DNA from: Bacteroidota bacterium | GTDB taxonomy: Bacteria; Bacteroidota; Bacteroidia; Bacteroidales; UBA4417 | Length of the DNA: 64,000 nt | Assembly: GCA_013376995.1 (NCBI GenBank) | Contig: JACAAZ010000001.1 | Location: 420,957-484,956 of the forward strand | Reading direction: 5' to 3' | Position numbers and translations under genes: made by a program | Shown here: positions 53,349-62,770 of the stretch, piece by piece | Layout of the letters: each line of letters begins with the position of its first letter | How positions within the stretch are numbered: the first letter of the stretch is position 1 | The notes under the pieces: model-generated | Seen by the model: only the letters and a program-made list of their open reading frames with translations | The model's database searches: none | What the model was told of the DNA's origin: nothing

Positions 53349-53699
53349 ATGGAAAGTCAATCCCTTGTACTTTTCTTTATCGTGGCGGTAGTACTTGTAG
53401 GAGGAGCCCTACTGTTTTCAAGCTACGTCCCTCCCACCTCCTACAATCCGGTTAAGTTTGAACCCTATGAGTGTGGTATTGAGACCATTGGGGGAACATG
53501 GTTACAATACACCGTTGGTTACTACCTGTTTGCCATTCTTTTTCTCATCTTTGATGTTGAAACTGTCTTTATCTTCCCTTGGGCAACCGTGATGAAGGCA
53601 ACAGGTATGGCTGGATTTGTTGAAATTCTAATCTTCTTCTTCATACTTGGCCTTGGTCTTCTGTATGGATGGAAAAAACATGCATTGAAATGGGAATAA
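53349..53699 (+). CDS. nuoA: complex I subunit A
   Basis: 116 residues with three membrane segments (residues 5-25, about 62-82 and 88-108). [16 protein letters not shown] is the conserved NuoA loop with the Cys near the quinone site, and [22 protein letters not shown] follows. First gene of an 11-gene operon. Its 3' end overlaps the nuoB ATG by 10 bp. Confidence 0.97.
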   Translation: MESQSLVLFFIVAVVLVGGALLFSSYVPPTSYNPVKFEPYECGIETIGGTWLQYTVGYYLFAILFLIFDVETVFIFPWATVMKATGMAGFVEILIFFFILGLGLLYGWKKHALKWE

Positions 53700-54226
53700 G
53701 CTCAAAAAAGGAATTTGAAAAAAATGACTTCCCTATCCTTGAACAATATGAAGGGGGAGCAATCATACTTACCCAGCTTGACGCCCTTGTTAATTGGGCA
53801 AGAGCCAATTCAGTCTGGCCTTTGACTTTCGGAACCCGATGCTGCGCCATTGAATTCATGGCAGTTGGTGCCTCACGTCATGATATGGCCAGGTTCGGCT
53901 ATGAAGTTGCTCGTGCCACACCACGCCAGGCAGATATGATCATCATTTCAGGATCCATCAATTACAAGATGGCTCCTGTTCTGAAACGCCTCTATGACCA
54001 GATTGCTGATCCCAAATATGTGATCGCAATGGGAGCCTGTGCTGTTTCAGGAGGACCTTTCTTTTACAACTCCTACTCTATTGTTAAAGGAGCCGATCAC
54101 GTGATCCCCGTCGACATATATGTCCCAGGATGCCCTCCACGCCCTGAAGCTCTGCTGTTTGCTTTCCTCCAGTTGCAGAAAAAAATCAAGCGGGAGAAAA
54201 ATTTTAAGAAGTCAATAAAGAAATAG
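53690..54226 (+). CDS. nuoB: complex I subunit B
   Basis: 178 residues from the ATG at 53690, which overlaps the nuoA stop (an in-frame ATG at 53669 is less likely). It carries the N2 [4Fe-4S] cluster. The Cys ligands are visible in [12 protein letters not shown] (two), [11 protein letters not shown] and [12 protein letters not shown]. It passes electrons to quinone at the junction with NuoD and NuoH. About 225 bp of non-coding low-complexity DNA separates it from nuoC. Confidence 0.98.
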   Translation: MGISSKKEFEKNDFPILEQYEGGAIILTQLDALVNWARANSVWPLTFGTRCCAIEFMAVGASRHDMARFGYEVARATPRQADMIIISGSINYKMAPVLKRLYDQIADPKYVIAMGACAVSGGPFFYNSYSIVKGADHVIPVDIYVPGCPPRPEALLFAFLQLQKKIKREKNFKKSIKK

Positions 54227-54451
54227 TAACTGGTTATTGAGATTAGTTATTAGGAAGATAATTGATTGAATTAGAGGGGGTTCAAATTGCAAAATATCAA
54301 AGAGCAAATTGCAAAACTGAATTTGTTGTAAATCGATCGGAGTTGCTAGAAAGTGAGATCATAAGCTAACCTATAGCCAATACCTAATATACTGATAACA
54401 AATCACTAAAAACACTTTATCCACAAACAAAAATTGTCAATCTCAACATAC

Positions 54452-54907
54452 ATGACCAACGAAGAATTGACCACGTTTTTATCAGTAAAATTCCCGGAAG
54501 CTGAGTTCAGGCAAGGATCTCAGTACCTGGAAATGATTGTGACCAATAGCACTTTGCATATGGTCGCAACCTTCCTGAAGGAAACCAGGGAACTGGCTTT
54601 TGATTACCTTATGTGCCTGTCAGGTGTTGACTTTCCGGAATTCTTGACGGTTGTTTACCACCTTGAATCCACATCCAACAAGCACTGCATGGTTTTGAAA
54701 GCCAAAACAGAAAACCGTGAAAAACCGGTTCTGGATACTGTTTGTGATATTTGGCCTACAGCTGAATTTCACGAACGGGAAGTGTTTGATTTGCTGGGAG
54801 TTAAATTTAACTATCACCCTGACCTTCGCCGCTTATTCCTCGGTGATGAGTGGGGATTCCCACTTCGTAAGGATTATGTTGATGATGTCCATATTGTAGA
54901 AAGATAA
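54452..54907 (+). CDS. nuoC: complex I subunit C
   Basis: 151 residues from the ATG at 54452 (an in-frame TTG at 54434 gives six more). DYLMCLSGVDFPEFLTVVYHL and the family signature ERREVFDLLGVxFxxHPDLRRLF (here HEREVFDLLGVKFNYHPDL) identify the 30-kDa subunit. Stand-alone NuoC; many Bacteroidales carry a NuoCD fusion instead. The nuoD start follows after 2 bp. Confidence 0.97.
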   Translation: MTNEELTTFLSVKFPEAEFRQGSQYLEMIVTNSTLHMVATFLKETRELAFDYLMCLSGVDFPEFLTVVYHLESTSNKHCMVLKAKTENREKPVLDTVCDIWPTAEFHEREVFDLLGVKFNYHPDLRRLFLGDEWGFPLRKDYVDDVHIVER

Positions 54908-54909
54908 CC

Positions 54910-56049
54910 ATGACTGAACTAACAGAATTAGAAAAAGTTATCCCGACCGATACCATCAAAACTGATGAATACCTGGTGAATATGGGGCCACAACACCCTT
55001 CTACTCACGGGGTTCTTAGGCTATTGGTCAAACTGGAAGGTGAAATCGTGCACAATGTTCAGCCGGACATAGGCTACATTCACTCTGGTATTGAGAAGAT
55101 GTCGGAAGCATTATCCTATACACAGATCCCGCACCTGACTGACCGTATGGACTATCTTTCAGCCCATATGAACAATGAAGCAGTTGCATTATGTGTCGAG
55201 AATGCTTTGCAGGTTGAGGTTCCTGAACGGGTAAAATATATCAGGACCATCATGTCGGAATTGCAGCGTCTTGCTTCTCACCAGCTGTGGTGGTGTGCTT
55301 CCGGTATGGACCTGGGTGCACTGACTACCTTCTTTTATGGCCTCCGCGATCGTGAAGATATTCTTGATATATTCGAGGAAACATGCGGCGCCCGCCTAAC
55401 CTTGAACTACAGCCTTCCTGGTGGAGTAATGTTCGACATTCACCCTAATTTCCAGCGTAAGGTTAAAGATTTTATCAAGAAGTTCAGGAAGAAACTGCCG
55501 GAATACGACAAACTGATCACAGGTAATGTAATATTCACTGAACGTACAAAAGGTGTCGGTATCCTTACAAAAGAAGATGCCATTGCGTTTGGTGTTACGG
55601 GACCAACCGGAAGGGCTTCCGGGTTTAGCTGCGACGTACGCAAGCATATTCCCTATAGCGCCTATCCTTATGTAAAATTTGAAGAAAAGCTTGGCACTGA
55701 AGGTGACTGCTATACCCGTTGGGTAATGAGGATGGACGAAATGTGGGAATCCTTGTCTATTATCGAACAACTGATTGACAATATCCCGGAAGGAGATTAT
55801 ACTGCCAAGATGAAGGGTGTCATCAAACTTCCGGAGGGTGAATTCTACCAGCGTGTAGAAACTGCCCGTGGTGAATTGGGTGTCTACATTATAAGTGATG
55901 GTAAGAAAAATCCCTACAGGGTTAAGTTCAGGTCGCCCGGATTCTCCAATTTGTTTGCAATCAATCATATAGCTAAAGGTTGGAAAATTGCCGACCTGGT
56001 CGCGATTATGGCAACCTTCGACTTAGTAATTCCCGATATCGACAGGTAA
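54910..56049 (+). CDS. nuoD: complex I subunit D
   Basis: 379 residues, the 49-kDa subunit related to the large subunit of NiFe hydrogenases. NMGPQHPSTHGVLRL, with the quinone-binding His, and GYIHSGIEKMSE, ELQRLASHQLWW and GEFYQRVETARGELG are all intact. It forms the quinone cavity with NuoB. It is followed by nuoH, whereas operons of complete NADH dehydrogenases have nuoEFG here. Confidence 0.98.
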   Translation: MTELTELEKVIPTDTIKTDEYLVNMGPQHPSTHGVLRLLVKLEGEIVHNVQPDIGYIHSGIEKMSEALSYTQIPHLTDRMDYLSAHMNNEAVALCVENALQVEVPERVKYIRTIMSELQRLASHQLWWCASGMDLGALTTFFYGLRDREDILDIFEETCGARLTLNYSLPGGVMFDIHPNFQRKVKDFIKKFRKKLPEYDKLITGNVIFTERTKGVGILTKEDAIAFGVTGPTGRASGFSCDVRKHIPYSAYPYVKFEEKLGTEGDCYTRWVMRMDEMWESLSIIEQLIDNIPEGDYTAKMKGVIKLPEGEFYQRVETARGELGVYIISDGKKNPYRVKFRSPGFSNLFAINHIAKGWKIADLVAIMATFDLVIPDIDR

Positions 56050-56114
56050 TAGCCTGCTGGCTTCCTGCTGATGCTTAAGCATACGATATTTCTAATTGAA
56101 AAACGCAATATAGA

Positions 56115-57203
56115 ATGGCATTCGAAAAATACGATTTCACCCCCATTTCACAATCCATCCACCAGTTTTTATTGGAGAAAATGTCTCCCATGGTCACAAC
56201 GATTATCGAATGGACGATTATCGGGGTTTTATACCTGCTCTTTGTAGCAGTGTTCGGGTTGTTCCTGGTTTATGCGGAAAGAAAGGTTTGTGCTGCCTTC
56301 CAGCAACGGCTTGGCCCTATGAGAGTGGGCCCCTGGGGACTTCTGCAAACGATCGCCGACTTTGTCAAGTTGTTGATGAAGGAATTGATCCAGCCTAAAA
56401 GCGTGGATAGTTTCCTTTATAACCTTGCTCCATTTGTGGTGATCATTGTACCCTTTCTGACCATTTCAATTATACCGTTTGCGCCGGGCCTTCAATCCCT
56501 CGATTTTGACATTGGTGTCTTTTTTGTCACTGCGGTTTCATCTGTTGGTGTGATTGGAGTGCTTCTTGCAGGCTGGGCATCCAATAACAAATACTCTCTC
56601 ATCGGTGGAATGCGTTCTGGTGCTCAAATTGTCAGCTATGAATTATCTGTAGGTATGTCACTGATTACCATGGTAATCCTGGCAGGTACCATGCAGATCT
56701 CTGAGATTGTAAATATGCAGCGTGACGGATGGTTCATTTTTAAAGGACATATTCCAGCTATTATTGCCTTCTTTGTATTCGTTGTTGCCGGGACTGCAGA
56801 AACCAACCGCGGGCCTTTCGACCTTGCAGAAGCTGAATCTGAATTAACTGCGGGTTTCCATACCGAATACTCCGGAATTAAGTTTGCATTTTTCTTCCTC
56901 GCAGAATATATCAACCTCTTTATTGTATCAGCAATGGCTGTTACAGTATTCCTAGGCGGGTGGATGCCTTTCCATATCGGCAGTTGGGACGGATTTAACG
57001 CAATCATGGATTTCATTCCAGGTTTAATATGGTTCTTCCTTAAAGTATTTGGAGTCATATTCCTGATCATGTGGTTCAAATGGACCTTCCCCCGCCTGCG
57101 TATTGACCAGATCCTTACACTCGAATGGAAGTACCTGTTACCTATTAATCTTTTCAACATACTCCTTATGGCCCTGGTTGTGCTTATGGGATGGCATTGG
57201 TAA
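56115..57203 (+). CDS. nuoH: complex I subunit H
   Basis: 362 residues, about eight membrane segments. VYAERKVCAAFQQRLGPMRVGPWGLLQTIADFVKLLMKE is the conserved N-terminal region, and GTAETNRGPFDLAEAESELTAGFHTEYSGI is the acidic loop near the quinone entrance. It couples quinone reduction to the proton pumps. Confidence 0.98.
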   Translation: MAFEKYDFTPISQSIHQFLLEKMSPMVTTIIEWTIIGVLYLLFVAVFGLFLVYAERKVCAAFQQRLGPMRVGPWGLLQTIADFVKLLMKELIQPKSVDSFLYNLAPFVVIIVPFLTISIIPFAPGLQSLDFDIGVFFVTAVSSVGVIGVLLAGWASNNKYSLIGGMRSGAQIVSYELSVGMSLITMVILAGTMQISEIVNMQRDGWFIFKGHIPAIIAFFVFVVAGTAETNRGPFDLAEAESELTAGFHTEYSGIKFAFFFLAEYINLFIVSAMAVTVFLGGWMPFHIGSWDGFNAIMDFIPGLIWFFLKVFGVIFLIMWFKWTFPRLRIDQILTLEWKYLLPINLFNILLMALVVLMGWHW

Positions 57204-57244
57204 GAAATTGAAAACTGAAAACACAAGCATTAGACAATGAAATA

Positions 57245-57319
57245 GCCATGGTCGAATCCTCTCCATTTAAAAATGATTATAAAAATGACCATGGCGAATT
57301 CCATCCCGATAAATCGGGA
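57245..57319. repeat. two inverted repeats between nuoH and nuoI
   Basis: GCCATGGTC (57245-57253) and GACCATGGC (57287-57295) are perfect inverses with a 33-nt loop. Next is TCCCGATAAATCGGGA (57304-57319), with 7-bp arms. Neither has a T-run, so they are mRNA structures or repeats rather than terminators. Confidence 0.6.
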
Positions 57320-57354
57320 CAGGTACTGACCTTTAAAAAACAAATTATTAACAG

Positions 57355-57837
57355 ATGAAATCATTCCTTAATTATATAGCTGAGATTTTCAAGGGGATTT
57401 GGTCATTGCTGACCGGTATGAAGGTCACAGCAAAGTATTTCTTCACCCCCTGGCGAAATGTAACCCAGCAGTACCCTGAAAACAGGGATAAGCTTGTCTT
57501 CGGTGAACGATACCGTGGTGAACTGGTAATGCCACATAATGAAAGCAATGAGCATGCATGCACAGGTTGTGGGATATGTGAACTGAATTGTCCCAACGGT
57601 TCTATCGAGATCATTTCCAAATCGATCATGACAGAAGAAGGCAAGAAGAAAAGGATAATCGACCTGCATATATACCACCTGGGGATGTGCACCTTCTGCA
57701 ATCTTTGCGTAAGAAGTTGTCCCTCAGATGCTATTAGCTTTACCCATTCCTTTGAACACGCATACTGGGATCGTAAAACAATGACCAAAGTGCTGAATCA
57801 GCCAGGTTCAAAAATCATGGCAAACGTCAAGGAATAG
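57355..57837 (+). CDS. nuoI: complex I subunit I (2x[4Fe-4S] ferredoxin)
   Basis: 160 residues. Two CxxCxxCxxxCP motifs bind clusters N6a and N6b: CTGCGICELNCP (about residues 64-75) and CTFCNLCVRSCP (about 110-121). It connects the electron input module to NuoB. In the absence of nuoEFG it is the likely docking surface for the unknown electron donor. Confidence 0.97.
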   Translation: MKSFLNYIAEIFKGIWSLLTGMKVTAKYFFTPWRNVTQQYPENRDKLVFGERYRGELVMPHNESNEHACTGCGICELNCPNGSIEIISKSIMTEEGKKKRIIDLHIYHLGMCTFCNLCVRSCPSDAISFTHSFEHAYWDRKTMTKVLNQPGSKIMANVKE

Positions 57838-57899
57838 CTGGTGATGTATCAACGCTATCCGAATTATCAAATTGGTGAAAAAGATTTAACATAGAAATT

Positions 57900-58439
57900 A
57901 TGAATAGTGAATTGATGTTTTTTATCCTTGCGGGAATGATCCTCATCTTTTCGGTGATGACTGTTACAACCCGGAGGATATTACGTGCTGCCGTTTACCT
58001 TCTTTTCGTACTTATCTCGACTGCCGGGCTGTATTTCATGCTGAATTACAACTTCCTTGCAGCCGTTCAGCTTACAGTCTATGCAGGAGGTATAGTGGTC
58101 CTGATAATTTTCTCAATTCTCCTTACAAGCCATATCAGCGAACGGGCTGTTGTAGCAGGCTGGAAACAAAACCTGCTTTCAGCTCTGTCGGTTGTCGCAG
58201 GTGCCGCACTTACGCTTATCACCATGTTCAATTATACCTTCACTGCATCATCAGAGCCAGCGAGTGGTTCATCAGTAAAGGATGTTGGAACTGCCCTGGT
58301 TTCCTATGGTGACAATGGCTTTGCTCTTCCATTTGAAGTTATTTCCATACTTCTGCTGGCTGCTATGATTGGAGCTATTATCGTTGCCAGGAGAGAGAAG
58401 CTGAAAATAGAAGAGAAGGAGATAAGGAGGGAGAACTAG
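57900..58439 (+). CDS. nuoJ: complex I subunit J
   Basis: 179 residues with five membrane segments. LRAAVYLLFVLISTAGLYFMLNYNFLAAVQLTVYAGGIVVLIIFSILL is the conserved core, with the flexible YAGGI helix. The C-terminus is charged (KLKIEEKEIRREN). About 250 bp of repeat-rich DNA follows before nuoK. Confidence 0.95.
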   Translation: MNSELMFFILAGMILIFSVMTVTTRRILRAAVYLLFVLISTAGLYFMLNYNFLAAVQLTVYAGGIVVLIIFSILLTSHISERAVVAGWKQNLLSALSVVAGAALTLITMFNYTFTASSEPASGSSVKDVGTALVSYGDNGFALPFEVISILLLAAMIGAIIVARREKLKIEEKEIRREN

Positions 58440-58650
58440 AGGGAGGCCGGAAGCCCGAAGTCGGTTGTCAGAAGTAGGAGGCAGGAAACCAGATGATGGA
58501 AGCAGGAAGATGGAAGTAAGAAGTAAGAGGTTGGAAACAGGACATAGGCAGGAAATAAATGAAACTCTTACCAATAACTAATCACCAATTACTAATTTCT
58601 AATTACTGATAACCAATAATTAACCCGTCAGCTGACGGAAATAACCAATA
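58440..58650. repeat. quasi-repeats and palindrome inside the nuo operon
   Basis: 58441-58560 consists of GGAAG/GAAGT-type purine-rich words (GGCAGGAAACC, GGAAGCAGGAAG, GGAAGTAAGAAG). 58575-58650 is CAATTACTAAT/ACCAATAA low complexity around the palindrome CCGTCAGCTGACGG at 58625-58638. Layout and wording match the region at 52459-52708. Confidence 0.75.
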
Positions 58651-58690
58651 ACAACGCTAACACAGAGCTTACTTAAAAATACATAATCCA

Positions 58691-59008
58691 ATGACCGGAA
58701 CGATTCCCTTGATGTATTTCCTTGTAATCAGCACATTGATGTTCTTTATCGGCATCTATGGCTTCCTTACCAGGCGTAACCTGATCACCATGCTGATGTC
58801 GATTGAGCTGATCCTCAACTCAGTTAACATCAATTTTGTGGCATTCAACAAGTATTTGTATCCTCAGCACCTGTCAGGCCATTTCTTCAGCCTGATAGTG
58901 ATTGCTGTAGCCGCTGCTGAAGCTGCCGTAGCCATTGCAATTATCATCAACATTTACAGGAACTTCAAGTCCATTGATGTTGACAAGGTAGATCAAATGA
59001 GATACTAA
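58691..59008 (+). CDS. nuoK: complex I subunit K
   Basis: 105 residues, three membrane segments. FIGIYGFLTRRNLITMLMSIELILNSVNINFVAF carries the conserved proton-channel Glu (SIELILN), and a second Glu lies in VAAAEAAVAIAI. It belongs to the Mrp/MnhC-type antiporter-like subunits. Confidence 0.97.
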   Translation: MTGTIPLMYFLVISTLMFFIGIYGFLTRRNLITMLMSIELILNSVNINFVAFNKYLYPQHLSGHFFSLIVIAVAAAEAAVAIAIIINIYRNFKSIDVDKVDQMRY

Positions 59009-59098
59009 ATATTTTTCAACAAACTAAATACAAGCTGGTTAGGATAAGTTATCGAAACCAGGAATTGAATAAAAGATAAACCGTTTTTCATTATCCAT

Positions 59099-61015
59099 AT
59101 GACAGACTTCACTTACACGATACTTATTCCATTAGTCCCCCTGGCAGTTTTCATTTTTGTCGGCCTGACCGGTCACAAAATGAAACCCATCGTTTCGGGA
59201 TTGATTGGTACAGCCGGCCTCGCCTTTGCTGCAGTCCTGGCTTATATCACTGCCTTCAATTATTTCTGGATCGGGCATACTGCCGGCACAGGCTATACTT
59301 CCATCAAGGCCTTCGAGATATCCTGGCTGCATCTCACGGAACACCTGACTATCAAGTTAGGTTCCCTGATTGACCCCATTTCTGTAATGATGCTGGTTGT
59401 TATCACCACCGTTTCCCTCATGGTGCATATTTACAGCATTGGTTACATGAAAGGTGAAAGAGGCTACCATCGTTTCTTTGCGTTCCTCTCCCTATTCAGT
59501 TTCTCCATGCTGGGATTGGTATTGGCTACTAACATATTCCAGATGTACATATTCTGGGAATTAGTTGGTGTATCCTCGTTTCTCCTTATTGGTTTCTATT
59601 ATGAAAAACCATCTGCTGTTGCAGCTTCAAAAAAGGCATTTATTGTTACACGTTTTGCTGACCTCGGATTCCTGATTGGTATCCTGATGCTGTCATTCAA
59701 TACTAATACCTTTGATTTCCAAACCCTTGTAAGTCCAACAGGGCCAGCAATCACCCAGGCCGGTGGTGCAGCTTTTATGGGTCTTTCCGTATTAAGCTGG
59801 TCATTGATCTTTATATTCATGGGAGGTGCCGGAAAATCGGCCATGTTCCCGTTGCACATCTGGTTACCGGATGCCATGGAAGGCCCTACGCCTGTTTCTG
59901 CCCTTATTCATGCTGCCACGATGGTTGTAGCCGGTGTTTACCTCGTTGCAAGGTTATTCCCTGTTTATGCCCTTGGTGCACCTGATGCGCTTCATGTGGT
60001 TGCCTGGGTAGGTGGTATTTCTTCACTTTTTGCGGCGGTTATTGCCTGCACCCAGACTGACATCAAGCGGGTTCTTGCGTATTCAACCATGTCGCAGATC
60101 GGTTATATGATGCTTGCTTTAGGGGTTTCAGGCTTTGGAGGCCATGAGGGACTTGGTTTTATGGCATCAAACTTCCACCTGTTCACTCACGCAATGTTCA
60201 AGGCCCTCCTCTTCCTTGGAGCAGGTGCTGTAATTCACGCTGTTCACAGCAATGATATGAGCGGAATGGGTAACCTGAGGAAATATTTGCCTGTTACTCA
60301 TGCAACATTTCTTATAGCTTGTATTACCATAGCTGGTATCCCTCCTCTTTCAGGATTCTTCAGCAAGGATGAGATACTGGTTGCAGCATTTGAAGGCAAT
60401 AAAGCTTTGTTCTTTATTGAATATGCTGTTGCCGGACTTACGGCTTTCTATATGTTCCGTCTTTACTACTCCATATTTTGGGGTAAAGAAACCCATTACC
60501 ATCACACTCCGCATGAAGCACCGCTGGTTATGACCATTCCATTAATGATTCTGGCTTTCGGTTCAATATTTGCCGGCTTCCTCCCTTTCCATAACCTCGT
60601 TACTTCCGACGGGCTTCCTTTTGAGACTCCCACTGAATGGTCTATAGCTATTCCATCTGTTTTGATCGCATTGCTGGGAATTGGTGTAGCCACCTTTATG
60701 TATCGTAAAGTCACAGGTGTTCCTGATAAGATTGCAGGAGCTTTCAGCCATCTGTATAAATGGTCTTACCATAAATTCTATATGGATGAGGTTTACCTCT
60801 TTGTCACCAAAAAAGTCATTTTCAATCTCATCAGCCGTCCGGTTGCATGGTTCGACAGGCATGTTGTTGATGGTACAATGAATGGAATAGCAGGGATCAC
60901 ACAATTTGCATCTGTTAAGATCAAAGGTTTCCAGTCGGGCCGTGTCCAGCAATATGCATTTGTATTCGTTACAGGTGCGATTGCTTTAGTTTTAATTTTC
61001 GTTTATCTCTGGTAA
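59099..61015 (+). CDS. nuoL: complex I subunit L
   Basis: 638 residues with about 14-16 membrane segments. FQMYIFWELVGVSSFLLIGFYY carries the channel Glu, and MGGAGKSAMFPLHIWLPDAMEGPTPVSALIHAATMV is the antiporter signature with Lys and His. The last 120 residues include the lateral helix and final segment. It pumps protons at the distal end of the membrane arm. The nuoM start follows 11 bp later. Confidence 0.98.
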   Translation: MTDFTYTILIPLVPLAVFIFVGLTGHKMKPIVSGLIGTAGLAFAAVLAYITAFNYFWIGHTAGTGYTSIKAFEISWLHLTEHLTIKLGSLIDPISVMMLVVITTVSLMVHIYSIGYMKGERGYHRFFAFLSLFSFSMLGLVLATNIFQMYIFWELVGVSSFLLIGFYYEKPSAVAASKKAFIVTRFADLGFLIGILMLSFNTNTFDFQTLVSPTGPAITQAGGAAFMGLSVLSWSLIFIFMGGAGKSAMFPLHIWLPDAMEGPTPVSALIHAATMVVAGVYLVARLFPVYALGAPDALHVVAWVGGISSLFAAVIACTQTDIKRVLAYSTMSQIGYMMLALGVSGFGGHEGLGFMASNFHLFTHAMFKALLFLGAGAVIHAVHSNDMSGMGNLRKYLPVTHATFLIACITIAGIPPLSGFFSKDEILVAAFEGNKALFFIEYAVAGLTAFYMFRLYYSIFWGKETHYHHTPHEAPLVMTIPLMILAFGSIFAGFLPFHNLVTSDGLPFETPTEWSIAIPSVLIALLGIGVATFMYRKVTGVPDKIAGAFSHLYKWSYHKFYMDEVYLFVTKKVIFNLISRPVAWFDRHVVDGTMNGIAGITQFASVKIKGFQSGRVQQYAFVFVTGAIALVLIFVYLW

Positions 61016-61026
61016 AATAGCGTACA

Positions 61027-62541
61027 ATGAATATACTCAGCCTTTTTGTTCTTATCCCGGTACTTACCATTGTAGGTATCTTGTTTACAAAAGACTATAA
61101 ACAGACACGAGTAGTCAGTGCAATCGGTATGGGGATACAATTGGTCCTTGCCGGGCTGCTGATCTACCTGTACCTTGCTGAAAGGAATGCCGGCAATACT
61201 GCCGCCATGCTATTCACCTATGATACTGTTTGGTTTCCAACTCTCAACATACATTATTCTGTTGGAGTTGATGGCATTTCAGTAGCTATGATAGGCTTAA
61301 CAGCAATTGTTGTGTTTGCCGGAATATTCGCTTCCTGGATGGTTACCTTTCTCTCAAGGGAGTTTTTTATTTCATTGATTTTACTCTCATCAGGGGTTTT
61401 TGGTTTTTTCATCTCACTGGACCTCTTTACCATGTTCCTTTTTTACGAGGTTGCCGTTATCCCGATGTACCTTCTAATTGGAATCTGGGGTTCAGGGCCT
61501 AAGGAGTATTCAGCTATGAAACTTACCCTTATGCTGATGGCTGGTTCTGCCCTGATACTTGTTGGATTACTGGGTATTTATTTCAATTCTGCTCCTGGTG
61601 GCGGCCAGCTTACCTGGAACATTCAGCAGATTGCCAGGATACAGATCCCCATCCAAATGCAACGGTTCTTGTTCCCATTCACTTTTATAGGTTTTGGGAT
61701 ACTTGGTGCATTATTCCCATTCCATACATGGTCTCCTGACGGTCATGCCTCTGCTCCAACTGCAGTTTCAATGTTGCATGCCGGAGTACTTATGAAACTT
61801 GGAGGATACGGTGCTTTCCGCGTAGCCATGTATTTAATGCCGGAAGCTGCCCAGGAACAAGCCTGGATCTTCATTATCCTTACATCGATAAGTGTTGTTT
61901 ACGGAGCTTTTGGCGCTATCTGGCAAAAGGACCTGAAATATATCAATGCCTATTCATCGGTTAGTCACTGCGGACTCGTATTGTTTGCTGTGCTGATGAT
62001 GAATCAAACCGCCATGAATGGCGCTGTTATCCAGATGATCTCACACGGACTTATGACAGCCCTCTTCTTTGCTTTGATCGGTATGATCTATGGAAGGACC
62101 CATACCCGTATGATCAATGAAATGGGTGGCCTGATGAAAGTTATGCCTTTCCTTGGCGTTGCCTGGGTTATTGGTGGTCTTGCTTCCTTAGGTCTCCCGG
62201 GATTAAGTGGTTTCGTTGCCGAAATGACCGTATTTGTCGGAGCATTCCAGCACACTGATGTTTTTCACCGGACTGTTACCATACTTGCGACTTCTTCCAT
62301 TGTTGTGACTGCAGTTTATATATTGAGAGTTGTTGGAGCATTGTTGTTCGGCCCAATTAAGGATGATCATTTTCTGCAACTTGATGATGCCAAATGGTAC
62401 GAACGGTTTTCGACAATCACCCTTATTGTATCCATTGCAGCCATTGGTCTTGCACCATTGTGGCTTTCGGATATGATTGGCAGCAGCCTGGTTCCCATGG
62501 TCGAGAAGATAACAGGGATGTCAATCGCTGGCTTGTTCTAG
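61027..62541 (+). CDS. nuoM: complex I subunit M
   Basis: 504 residues, about 14 membrane segments. LFTMFLFYEVAVIPMYLLIGIWG has the channel Glu, and GILGALFPFHTWSPDGHASAPTAVSMLHAGVLMKLGGYG is the conserved antiporter-like core. A middle proton pump of the membrane arm. About 230 bp of non-coding DNA separates it from nuoN. Confidence 0.98.
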   Translation: MNILSLFVLIPVLTIVGILFTKDYKQTRVVSAIGMGIQLVLAGLLIYLYLAERNAGNTAAMLFTYDTVWFPTLNIHYSVGVDGISVAMIGLTAIVVFAGIFASWMVTFLSREFFISLILLSSGVFGFFISLDLFTMFLFYEVAVIPMYLLIGIWGSGPKEYSAMKLTLMLMAGSALILVGLLGIYFNSAPGGGQLTWNIQQIARIQIPIQMQRFLFPFTFIGFGILGALFPFHTWSPDGHASAPTAVSMLHAGVLMKLGGYGAFRVAMYLMPEAAQEQAWIFIILTSISVVYGAFGAIWQKDLKYINAYSSVSHCGLVLFAVLMMNQTAMNGAVIQMISHGLMTALFFALIGMIYGRTHTRMINEMGGLMKVMPFLGVAWVIGGLASLGLPGLSGFVAEMTVFVGAFQHTDVFHRTVTILATSSIVVTAVYILRVVGALLFGPIKDDHFLQLDDAKWYERFSTITLIVSIAAIGLAPLWLSDMIGSSLVPMVEKITGMSIAGLF

Positions 62542-62697
62542 ATTTGTTAATAGTTAATGGTAATTCGTTATAAGTTATTGGCTGTTAACTTGAAATAAAT
62601 AGGAAAGAGATTAAACGAATTAATTGTAAGTAAGATAAGAAGTAAAAATATTTGACAGGAATGGAGTTTAATGATGCTGGTTGATTAGGAATTAGGA

Positions 62698-62712
62698 CGG
62701 GGTACATCCCCG
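62698..62712. repeat. short palindrome between nuoM and nuoN
   Basis: CGGGG-TACAT-CCCCG, with 5-bp GC arms and a 5-nt loop and no T-run after it. Similar in type to the palindromes at 52695, 57304 and 58625. Confidence 0.5.
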
Positions 62713-62770
62713 AATAACTTTTAACTTATCACAAACAACTCCACCCTGACACAATACAAAACATACCCCT

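Noticed and set aside
53669-53699. Overlap of nuoA and nuoB read as a possible frameshift
   Set aside because: Both frames have complete, normal termini. A 10-bp overlap with the nuoB ATG at 53690 is ordinary translational coupling.
57245-57319. Hairpins between nuoH and nuoI considered as terminators
   Set aside because: No T-run follows either stem, and the operon continues with nuoI-N on the same strand.
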